DNA of 5,663 nt from Candidatus Omnitrophota bacterium (lineage in GTDB: Bacteria > Omnitrophota > Gorgyraeia > Gygaellales > Profunditerraquicolaceae), in contig JAQUMS010000103.1 of assembly GCA_028717985.1 (NCBI GenBank), forward strand, positions 1 to 5,663, written 5' to 3'. The notes beneath the pieces are model-generated. The model saw only the letters and a program-made list of their open reading frames with translations. It was not told the DNA's origin and did no database searches. This document shows, one piece after another, positions 1 through 5,069 of this stretch; position 1 is the stretch's first letter; each line of letters begins with the position of its first letter. The position numbers and the translations under genes were made by a program.

Positions 1-178
1 GGCTTTTATCATGGAAAATGGCGTTAAATTTACACGCAGAGACGCACGCGCCGCACAGTGTACATTTATTAAAGTCTATAACCGCTTTTTTATTCGTAAC
101 CGTTATCGCGCCAAACGGACATGTTTTTACGCATACCGTACATCCCGTGCATTTTTCCGTAATAACCTGAATTCCCAT
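1..178 (-). CDS. etfA: Electron transfer flavoprotein alpha subunit, N-terminal 2x[4Fe-4S] ferredoxin domain (partial)
   Basis: Only the first 59 codons are inside the window; the gene runs off the left edge. The translation begins MGIQVITEKC and holds two CxxCxxCxxxC motifs: C10, C13, C16, C20 followed by Pro, and C40, C43, C46, C50. Each ligates one [4Fe-4S] cluster, with three cysteines of one motif joined by the last cysteine of the other, as in bacterial 2x[4Fe-4S] ferredoxins. The start is fixed by AGAGAGGA (187-194), eight bases before the ATG. The gene follows etfB by 73 bp. Known: some anaerobe EtfA proteins, such as CarE of the caffeyl-CoA reductase complex, carry exactly such a domain ahead of the FAD-binding EtfA fold. 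Inference: this is that type of EtfA, and the domain passes electrons to or from ferredoxin. The flavin-binding part is not visible, so a stand-alone ferredoxin cannot be fully excluded, but the position directly after etfB argues against it. Confidence 0.85.
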   Translation of the reverse strand, partial: MGIQVITEKCTGCTVCVKTCPFGAITVTNKKAVIDFNKCTLCGACVSACKFNAIFHDKS

Positions 179-251
179 CTTCTGTTTCCTCTCTATTCTT
201 TAGATTTATTTCTGTTATATTATTTCTGAGATGCCAACCAAAAGCAAAAAA

Positions 252-1046
252 CTAAAGGATATCATCTTTTAATAATGCTATTATTTTACCGGCCACAACA
301 TCGGGTTCTCCCTGCAGGATTTGCCCCCCCACCTTAGGAGGCGGAGTAAATATCTTCACAACTTTTGTCGGCGAACCATTCAACCCGAGATTATCAGGGT
401 CGCAATTCATATCTTTGGCGCTCCAGGAAATTATTTTCGCTGATTTTGCCCTCATCATCCCTTTAAGAGACGGAATGCGAGGCTCATTAATTTCTTTAAC
501 CACGGTAAAGAGTACCGGTAAATGAACCTCAACAATATCAAACCCCTCTTCAGTCATCCTTTCCACGCGCGCGATTGAATCTTTAATTTCTTCTATTTTT
601 TTCACATAAGTTACCTGAGGAATATCCAAATGAGTGGAAATCCCCGGACCAACCTGCGCGGTATCCCCATCGGACGCCTGTTTACCGCATAAAATAACGT
701 CATAACTCCCAAATTCCTTGCCGATCTTTTTAATCGCGGATGAAAGAGTATAGCTTGTAGCCCATGTATCACTCCCCGCAAATGCCCGGTCGGAAACCAA
801 AATTCCTTCGTCAGCCCCCATGGCAATAGCTTCTTTTAACGCGGCCTCCGCCTGCGGCGGCCCCATAGTAACAACCATTACTTTTCCGCCAAACTTCTCT
901 TTCAGCCTTACGCCTTCCTCAATCGCGTACATATCGAACGGATTAATGATCGATTTTACGCCGTCGCGAATCAACGTATTCGTCTCGGGATTAATTCTCA
1001 CTTCTGTTGTCTCCGGGACCTGTTTAATACACACTATAATATTCAT
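252..1046 (-). CDS. etfB: Electron transfer flavoprotein beta subunit
   Basis: 264-residue EtfB (FixA family), the normal length. It forms a heterodimer with EtfA in the cytoplasm and holds a nucleotide or flavin in its Rossmann-like fold. The N-terminus MNIIVCIKQVPETTEV contains the KQVPxT loop typical of bifurcating-type EtfB. Residues 119-135 contain CGKQASDGDTAQVGPG, the family's nucleotide-binding loop. Residues 161-181 resemble the ETF-beta signature ahead of the conserved KEINEPRIPSLKGMMRAK stretch. I chose the ATG at 1046 over the in-frame ATG at 1064. AGGA (1053-1056) sits six bases upstream of it, and family members start at MNIIVC; the upstream start would add only six unconserved residues. 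The gene is 37 bp downstream of the acyl-CoA dehydrogenase and 73 bp upstream of etfA. In bifurcating ETFs the beta subunit carries the FAD that takes a hydride from NADH and splits its electron pair. That this protein bifurcates is inferred from motifs and neighbours. Confidence 0.96.
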   Translation of the reverse strand: MNIIVCIKQVPETTEVRINPETNTLIRDGVKSIINPFDMYAIEEGVRLKEKFGGKVMVVTMGPPQAEAALKEAIAMGADEGILVSDRAFAGSDTWATSYTLSSAIKKIGKEFGSYDVILCGKQASDGDTAQVGPGISTHLDIPQVTYVKKIEEIKDSIARVERMTEEGFDIVEVHLPVLFTVVKEINEPRIPSLKGMMRAKSAKIISWSAKDMNCDPDNLGLNGSPTKVVKIFTPPPKVGGQILQGEPDVVAGKIIALLKDDIL

Positions 1047-1083
1047 GAGTATTCCTGCTCCCACACGGCTTTACTGCATTCCG

Positions 1084-2235
1084 TTATTTTGCCAGTTCTT
1101 TAATAATCTGCAAAGCAATAATATTTCTTTGTATCTGGTTAGTCCCTTCATAAATCTGGGTAATTTTCGCGTCCCGCATATATTTTTCAACCGGATAATC
1201 GCGCATATACCCGTATCCTCCGAATATCTGGACGGCATCAGTGGTAACTTTCATCGCCACATCCGACGCAAAAAGTTTTGCCATAGCGGATTCCTTACTG
1301 ACGCTTCCATTGCCCGCGTCGATTGTCCGGGCAACAGCATACACCAACGCCCTCGCGGCTTCCACTTCAGTTGCCATATCCGCGATCATCCACTGAATAC
1401 CCTGAAAGCTGGAAATAGGTTTACCGAATTGCACGCGTTCACGGGCATATTTTACGGCATGATCCAAAGCTCCCTGCGCGATACCCAACGCCTGAGCCGC
1501 TACTCCGGGGCGTGATTTATCAAACGTCCTCATCGTAACAATAAACCCCATCCCTTCCTTGGCCAACAGGTTTTCTTTCGGGACTTTACAATCCGTAAAA
1601 ATCAATTCCCGGGTCGAAGAAGAACGAATACCAAGCTTTTCCTCTTTTTTGCCGAAGGTAAAACCGGGAGTGCCTTTTTCAATAATAAAAGCTGAAGCGC
1701 CGCGGGCACCCTTACTTTTATCAGTCATGGCTATGACAACATACGTTTCGGCTTCTCCGCCGTTAGTAATAAAATGCTTCGTACCGTTTAAAACATAATG
1801 ATCTCCCTTTTTTACCGCGGTAGTCTTAATAGCCGATGCGTCAGAACCGGCTTCAGGTTCAGTAACCGCGAAAGCAGCTATTTTTTTGCCTTTTGCCAAA
1901 TCAGGAAGATATTTTTTATTCTGCTCATCATTCCCGAACAAAACTATGGGAATCGTCCCCAAAGCGGAAGCGGCATAACACACGGCGATACTGCCGCAGG
2001 CACGGGATAATTCTTCGGTTGCGATACATAAATCCAGGACAGATCCGCCTGTTCCTCCGTATTGTTCCGGGACAAAAATCGCGAAAAGGTCGGATTCCGC
2101 CAAAACCTTGATAACCGGCCAGGGAAACTCTTCTTTGGCGTCATATTTAGCCGCCACCGGACGTATTTTTTCGTCGGCTATCTTTCTGGTCAATTCCTGA
2201 ATCATTTTTTGTTCATCGGTCAGCAAATAATCCAT
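1084..2235 (-). CDS. Acyl-CoA dehydrogenase (butyryl-CoA dehydrogenase/CarC type)
   Basis: FAD-dependent acyl-CoA dehydrogenase of 383 residues, typical full length. Both family signatures are visible: AVTEPEAGSDASA (123-135) and QIFGGYGYMRDYPVEKYMRD (336-355). The catalytic base is Glu363 in YEGTNQIQRN, the position used by short- and medium-chain dehydrogenases rather than the isovaleryl or long-chain position. The order is N-terminal helical domain (to about 120), beta domain (about 120-230), then C-terminal four-helix domain. Two ATGs lie in tandem. The one at 2235 has AGGAGG (2243-2248) seven bases upstream and gives MDYLLTDEQ; the ATG at 2238 would leave only four bases and add one Met. 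It is the first gene of a unit with etfB and etfA, so the Etf pair is its electron partner. With a ferredoxin-type EtfA the complex probably runs as an enoyl-CoA reductase (crotonyl-CoA, caffeyl-CoA or similar) that also reduces ferredoxin. The substrate cannot be read from the sequence. Confidence 0.95.
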   Translation of the reverse strand: MDYLLTDEQKMIQELTRKIADEKIRPVAAKYDAKEEFPWPVIKVLAESDLFAIFVPEQYGGTGGSVLDLCIATEELSRACGSIAVCYAASALGTIPIVLFGNDEQNKKYLPDLAKGKKIAAFAVTEPEAGSDASAIKTTAVKKGDHYVLNGTKHFITNGGEAETYVVIAMTDKSKGARGASAFIIEKGTPGFTFGKKEEKLGIRSSSTRELIFTDCKVPKENLLAKEGMGFIVTMRTFDKSRPGVAAQALGIAQGALDHAVKYARERVQFGKPISSFQGIQWMIADMATEVEAARALVYAVARTIDAGNGSVSKESAMAKLFASDVAMKVTTDAVQIFGGYGYMRDYPVEKYMRDAKITQIYEGTNQIQRNIIALQIIKELAK

Positions 2236-2242
2236 CATAATT

Positions 2243-2248
2243 CCTCCT
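2243..2248 (-). promoter_or_regulatory. Ribosome binding site of acyl-CoA dehydrogenase
   Basis: AGGAGG on the minus strand, a full consensus Shine-Dalgarno. It is seven bases from the ATG at 2235 and four from the ATG at 2238, which favours the inner start. The site overlaps the end of a repeat: TGTTCATTAAGGA is shared with the second copy at 2373-2385, where the sequence continues as AAAACT instead of GGAATT. Confidence 0.8.
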
Positions 2249-2296
2249 TAATGAACACGTGACTTATGGAACGAACAACGAGAGTGAACATAAGTC
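2245..2296 (-). repeat. Hairpin repeat, copy A (leader of the acyl-CoA dehydrogenase operon)
   Basis: On the plus strand it begins with the 13-mer TCCTTAATGAACA (2245-2257) shared with copy B. A perfect 8-bp inverted repeat follows: GACTTATG (2261-2268) with CATAAGTC (2289-2296), loop 20 bases. One G·U and one G-C pair can extend the stem outward. The loop shares GGAACG and AGTGAA with copy B but is longer in the middle. In the minus-sense RNA this hairpin ends just upstream of the ribosome binding site. It could be an RNA regulatory element or a dispersed REP/MITE-like repeat; the sequence alone does not separate these. Confidence 0.75.
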
Positions 2297-2309
2297 GCTG
2301 TGTGAATTA

Positions 2310-2367
2310 ACTCCGCAGCTTATTCCGAAAATATCGCAGAGATTTTCGGAATGATTAAGCAAGGAGT
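2310..2367 (-). repeat. Long imperfect hairpin in the operon leader
   Basis: The core is a perfect 11-bp inverted repeat, ATTCCGAAAAT (2322-2332) and ATTTTCGGAAT (2342-2352), with the 9-base loop ATCGCAGAG. Outside it GCTT (2318-2321) pairs with AAGC (2357-2360) across a one-sided GATT bulge. Further out ACTCC (2310-2314) pairs with GGAGT (2363-2367) across a GCA/AA internal loop. Together that is 20 base pairs in 58 bases. It lies between hairpin copies A and B, in the untranslated stretch ahead of the acyl-CoA dehydrogenase. No T-tract follows on either strand, so it is not a simple terminator. Confidence 0.75.
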
Positions 2368-2372
2368 AGTTT

Positions 2373-2418
2373 TCCTTAATGAACAGATACTTTATGGAAC
2401 GCAGTGAACATAAAGTGT
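2373..2418 (-). repeat. Hairpin repeat, copy B
   Basis: The same 13-mer as copy A, TCCTTAATGAACA (2373-2385), is followed by an 8-bp perfect inverted repeat, ACTTTATG (2389-2396) with CATAAAGT (2409-2416), loop 12 bases. One G·U and one A-T pair extend it to 2387-2418. Relative to copy A it carries one extra T in the left arm and one extra A in the right arm, so the stem stays fully paired. The loop is eight bases shorter. The two copies start 128 bp apart in the same orientation. Confidence 0.75.
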
Positions 2419-2419
2419 A

Positions 2420-2510
2420 GACCGCCATTGTTTCTTTGGCTTGCACCCGGCTTTAATTAGTATTAAGCCGGTGTCCGCCTTTCTGGCTTGCACCCGGCGG
2501 TCAAACGCCG
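2420..2510 (-). repeat. GC-rich nested palindrome with duplicated 14-mer
   Basis: GGCTTGCACCCGGC occurs twice in direct orientation (2438-2451 and 2485-2498), each copy preceded by CCGCC and a TTTCT stretch, so the repeated unit is about 24-31 bp with a period of 47. Three inverted repeats overlap these units. CCGGCTT (2447-2453) pairs with AAGCCGG (2465-2471). CGGCG (2495-2499) pairs with CGCCG (2506-2510). An enclosing pair is GACCGCC (2420-2426) with GGCGGTC (2496-2502). It lies just downstream, in the reading direction, of the terminator of the acetyltransferase gene. I see no coding sequence or clear promoter in it. Confidence 0.65.
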
Positions 2511-2513
2511 CTT

Positions 2514-2551
2514 AAAAATAAAAAACACGCGTATTTGGCATACACGAATTT
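2514..2551 (-). terminator. Rho-independent terminator of the acetyltransferase gene
   Basis: Reading on the minus strand, CGTGTAT pairs with ATACGCG (plus positions 2540-2546 and 2528-2534) with one G·U, around the 5-base loop GCCAA. The T-rich tract TGTTTTTTATTTTT (down to 2514) follows directly, and A residues on the 5' side can pair with part of it. The hairpin begins 15-20 bp after the stop codon at 2566. It separates the acetyltransferase from the acyl-CoA dehydrogenase operon. Confidence 0.75.
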
Positions 2552-2565
2552 TTAATTATACCATA

Positions 2566-3015
2566 TTACAGTTTTTTTAAAAGCGCTATTTCTTGGCAAT
2601 TGGGAAATTTGGGGCAATTGATACATTCAGCCCAAACTTTATGCGGAAGGCCGGTATGGCTTACTTTCCGGAAACCGAATTTCTTAAAAAACTCCGGCTG
2701 ATAGGTCAGCGCAAAAACTTTCGCAGCGCCTAATTCTTTCGCTTCGCATAAGCACGCACGGACTAATTCACTGCCGATACCTTTTTTTTGTTTCCCTTTT
2801 TTAACGGCCAGACATTTTATTTCCGCGAGATCGCCCCAGGAAATACTCAAAGCGCAGCATCCCGCTATATTCTTGTTCTCCTCATAAACCCAAAAATCAC
2901 GGATATTCTCATACAACTCGTTCAACGATCTGGGAAGCATTAAATCTTTTTTCGCGAACGTATTTATAAGTTCCTGGATTTGATTAATATCGTTTATCTT
3001 CGCCTTACGCAGCAT
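2566..3015 (-). CDS. GNAT-family N-acetyltransferase, short N-acetylglutamate synthase (ArgA-like) type
   Basis: 149-residue single-domain GNAT acetyltransferase. Residues 76-81 (QKKGIG) form the acetyl-CoA pyrophosphate-binding loop of motif A, preceded by the strand AEIKCLAV (64-71). FALTYQPEFFKKFGFRKV (101-118) is the motif-B region. The opening MLRKAKINDINQIQELI, LPRSLNELYENIRDFWVYEE and the tail PHKVWAECINCPKFPNC resemble the short stand-alone N-acetylglutamate synthases known from actinobacteria (Rv2747 type) and their relatives in anaerobes. If so, it transfers acetyl from acetyl-CoA to glutamate, the first step of arginine synthesis. The C-terminus carries C131, C134 and C140 in a CxxCPxFPxC pattern, which could bind metal or be redox active. 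The start is supported by GGAGG (3020-3024), four bases upstream. It has its own terminator and lies 94 bp after glgC; no other arginine gene is visible, so the substrate remains inferred from similarity. Confidence 0.85.
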   Translation of the reverse strand: MLRKAKINDINQIQELINTFAKKDLMLPRSLNELYENIRDFWVYEENKNIAGCCALSISWGDLAEIKCLAVKKGKQKKGIGSELVRACLCEAKELGAAKVFALTYQPEFFKKFGFRKVSHTGLPHKVWAECINCPKFPNCQEIALLKKL

Positions 3016-3109
3016 GGTACCTCCGGATTAGCTATTAGTTCTTGGTTCATAGATCTTAGAAAAAAGACTATTTTGCTTTTACTAGGAACTAAGACCAAAG
3101 AGCTGAAAG
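3016..3109 (-). other. Gap between glgC and the acetyltransferase gene, with short degenerate repeats
   Basis: No coding potential was found. TTAGTTC (3036-3042 region) and GAACTAA (3086-3092) form an inverted repeat, and TTGGT with ACCAA forms another next to it. Read on the minus strand the area resembles permuted copies of GAACTAAGA and GAACCAAGAACTA. A 5-bp AAAAG/CTTTT stem ahead of a run of six T (minus strand, near 3060-3080) could end the glgC transcript, but it is weak. The ribosome binding site of the acetyltransferase is GGAGG at 3020-3024. Confidence 0.4.
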
Positions 3110-4357
3110 CTATTTTATTTCCGTCCCTTTCGCCACAACAACAATACCGGATTCGGTAATATGAAAACGTTTTTTATCGTCGTCGTGATCATAACCGATA
3201 ACTGTCCCTTCAGGGATCTGAACATCTTTATCTATAATAGTCTTCTGAATTTTAGCGTACCTGCCTACATTCACTCCTTCCAAAAGGATCGATTCGTGAA
3301 TCTGGGCAAAGCTATTAATTCTCACATTCGGGGAAAGGATCGAACGTTTTACCTGCCCTCCGCTGATAATACAACCTCCCGAAACCAGAGAATCAAGCGC
3401 CAGTCCAACCCTGCCTGTGATCTCTTCCCCGGCAAAAACAGTTTTCGCAGGCGGAAATTGCTCCTGAAAAGTCCGAATCGGCCAATCATTGTCATAAAGA
3501 TTAAAAACAGGATTAACTTGTACCAAATCAATATTCGCATCATAATAGGCGTCGATAGTCCCGATATCCCTCCAATACTGGCCTTCTTTTTTGTTTTCAT
3601 CGAGGAAATTATACGCCATGACCTTATGTCCATCCCGAATCATCCGGGGAATAATATCTTTTCCAAAATCATGAGTTGACTTTTCTGTTTTGGCGTCCTT
3701 ATGCAGCTGTTCTTCAAGGATCTTACGTTTAAAAATGTAAATCCCCATTGAAACGTTAATTTTATCTGATTTACCCGGTATCCCCTTGGGTTTTTCAGGT
3801 TTTTCCTTAAAGCCTTTTACCTGTCCATCGGCTGCAATTTCCAAAACCCCGAACTGAGAGGACTTCGTTTTATCGACTTCCACAACACCAAGAGTTAAAT
3901 CTGCGTTCACCTGCCGGTGGAAATTGATCATTTTATAATAATTCATTTTATAAATATGATCCCCGGCAAGAATGAGGATCTCGGCATTTTTATCGATTTC
4001 AAGAGTATATAAATTCTGATACACCGCGTCAGCCGTTCCCAAATACCATGATTCACCCACACGTTTCTGAGCGGGAAGGATTTCTATATATTCGTTTAAT
4101 TCGGAGGAAAGGATATTCCATCCAAGACGCACATGGCGCTGAAGAGACGCGGATTTATATTGAGTTAAAACGAAAATTTTGCGCAGCCCCGAATTAATGC
4201 AATTGCTCAGCGTAAAATCTATAATACGGTAAATACCTCCAAACGGAACAGCGGGTTTAGTCCGGTCTTTTGTTAACGGATACAACCGTTCTCCTTTCCC
4301 TCCCGCCATAATAAACGTACTAACGTCACTGGCTGTTCTGCCTGATTCAAACGACAC
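3110..4357 (-). CDS. glgC: Glucose-1-phosphate adenylyltransferase (ADP-glucose pyrophosphorylase)
   Basis: 415 residues, normal length. It makes ADP-glucose from ATP and glucose-1-phosphate, the committed step of bacterial glycogen synthesis, in the cytoplasm. The nucleotidyltransferase domain opens with MAGGKGERLYPLT (17-29) and KPAVPFGG (34-41). YRIIDFTLSNCINSG (43-57), WYLGTADAVYQN (104-115) and LAGDHIYKM (130-138, catalytic metal-binding Asp133) follow. FKEKPEKP (183-190) carries Lys186, equivalent to the glucose-1-phosphate-binding lysine, and YWRDIGTIDAYYDAN (261-275) is also typical. The C-terminal part (about 310-415) is the left-handed beta-helix used for oligomer formation and allosteric control. 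The start is GTG: GGGGG (4362-4366) lies four bases upstream, and the next Met (17) would cut into the active-site loop. It lies 17 bp after the MarC-family gene and is probably co-transcribed with it. No other glycogen gene is in view. Confidence 0.97.
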   Translation of the reverse strand: MSFESGRTASDVSTFIMAGGKGERLYPLTKDRTKPAVPFGGIYRIIDFTLSNCINSGLRKIFVLTQYKSASLQRHVRLGWNILSSELNEYIEILPAQKRVGESWYLGTADAVYQNLYTLEIDKNAEILILAGDHIYKMNYYKMINFHRQVNADLTLGVVEVDKTKSSQFGVLEIAADGQVKGFKEKPEKPKGIPGKSDKINVSMGIYIFKRKILEEQLHKDAKTEKSTHDFGKDIIPRMIRDGHKVMAYNFLDENKKEGQYWRDIGTIDAYYDANIDLVQVNPVFNLYDNDWPIRTFQEQFPPAKTVFAGEEITGRVGLALDSLVSGGCIISGGQVKRSILSPNVRINSFAQIHESILLEGVNVGRYAKIQKTIIDKDVQIPEGTVIGYDHDDDKKRFHITESGIVVVAKGTEIK

Positions 4358-4374
4358 GCATCCCCCTTTTTCCG

Positions 4375-4989
4375 TTAGGATAAAAAACCCGAAACAACCG
4401 AAGAAATCCCTTTTCTCACCATCATTACCCCTATTGCCGCCAGTAAAATATACATAATTTTGGCGAACGCGCGAGTACCCCCTTCTCCTAAAAATTTCAT
4501 AATCCCTTCGGCTTTTACCAAAGACAACCAGACTATAAACATATTAATGACCAATGCAGTAAACGTCGGGATTACGCCGTACGTATCAAGCATCATGAGC
4601 GTGGTAGTCAAAACTGCCGGGCCTGTAATCAAGGGCGTCCCCATAGGGAAAACCCCGACCATCTTATCCCGGGTTGCATCGCCGTACAAAGTCTTTCCGC
4701 CGCTAAACGGCAGCAGCAGCCTTAAAGCAAGAGCAAACAGTAAAGTCCCTCCTGCGATCTGAAAATCGGCGATCGTTATTCCGATAAACCTTAAAACCAG
4801 CTTGCCGACAAACATAAAAATCACGGCTACGGCAGTCGCTGTAGTCACGGAATCCAAAATTATTCTATGCTTCTGCTTCTTTGTCGTTCCTTCAACAAGA
4901 CCGAGAAATAACGGGACGTTGCCGATAGAATCAACCGCGACAAAAATAGGAATAAATGTCAATAAATAAATCTCTATAATTTTATACAT
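4375..4989 (-). CDS. MarC-family integral membrane protein (UPF0056)
   Basis: 204-residue inner-membrane protein, typical length for MarC/YchE/YhgN proteins. Hydrophobic segments lie at about 7-30, 46-68, 71-93, 116-134, 139-158 and 176-195, giving the expected six helices. Conserved family stretches are FVAVDSIGNVPLFLGL (16-31), GITIADFQIAGGTLLFALAL (70-89) and FPMGTPLITGPAVLTT (114-129), the two GxPL/ITGPA-type loops being the hallmark. The biochemical role of the family is not established; the early link to multiple antibiotic resistance was withdrawn, and a transport role is only suspected. The start at 4989 has no Shine-Dalgarno sequence, unlike every other gene in the window, and a strong -10 element lies eight bases before it. 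glgC follows after 17 bp. Confidence 0.93.
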   Translation of the reverse strand: MYKIIEIYLLTFIPIFVAVDSIGNVPLFLGLVEGTTKKQKHRIILDSVTTATAVAVIFMFVGKLVLRFIGITIADFQIAGGTLLFALALRLLLPFSGGKTLYGDATRDKMVGVFPMGTPLITGPAVLTTTLMMLDTYGVIPTFTALVINMFIVWLSLVKAEGIMKFLGEGGTRAFAKIMYILLAAIGVMMVRKGISSVVSGFLS

Positions 4990-4997
4990 ATGCTTTA

Positions 4998-5025
4998 ATT
5001 ATATATAAACAGCAGTAAAAAACAA
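4998..5025 (-). promoter_or_regulatory. Sigma70-type promoter of the marC-like gene and glgC, giving a leaderless transcript
   Basis: On the minus strand a perfect -10 hexamer TATAAT (4998-5003) is preceded, after a 16-base spacer, by TTGTTT (5020-5025), which matches the -35 consensus at three of six positions. Only eight bases separate the -10 from the ATG at 4989, so transcription should begin zero to three bases before the start codon. This fits the missing ribosome binding site. Confidence 0.6.
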
Positions 5026-5069
5026 GAACTATTAGATGGTAACAGAGCACACGTCACCACGGCCCTCTA

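Noticed and set aside
1047..1064. Upstream start for etfB at 1064
   Set aside because: It would add MGAGIL, which is not part of the family N-terminus, and the ribosome binding site at 1053-1056 serves the ATG at 1046.
820..1515. 231-codon open frame on the plus strand
   Set aside because: It lies antisense to etfB and the acyl-CoA dehydrogenase, which have clear family motifs; the translation shows no recognisable domain and no ribosome binding site.
2264..2446. 60-codon open frame on the minus strand in the intergenic island
   Set aside because: It runs through hairpins A and B and the long palindrome, so its sequence is dictated by the repeats; there is no ribosome binding site and no family resemblance.
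2420..2510. CRISPR array or tandem repeat array
   Set aside because: There are only two copies of the 14-mer, with unequal flanks and overlapping palindromes; no regular spacer pattern and no cas gene nearby.
2250..2513. Promoter for the acyl-CoA dehydrogenase operon
   Set aside because: One is expected after the terminator at 2514-2551, but no -35/-10 pair with 16-18 base spacing stands out; candidates such as TTGACC and TACACT lack a partner.
3161..3679. 172-codon open frame on the plus strand
   Set aside because: It is antisense to glgC, whose motifs are unambiguous; it is a shadow frame.
5038..5058. Terminator of the partial membrane-protein gene (GGTGAC/GTTACC, minus strand)
   Set aside because: The 6-bp stem includes a G·U pair and a 9-base loop, and the T-run begins about a dozen bases later, too far for a normal intrinsic terminator.
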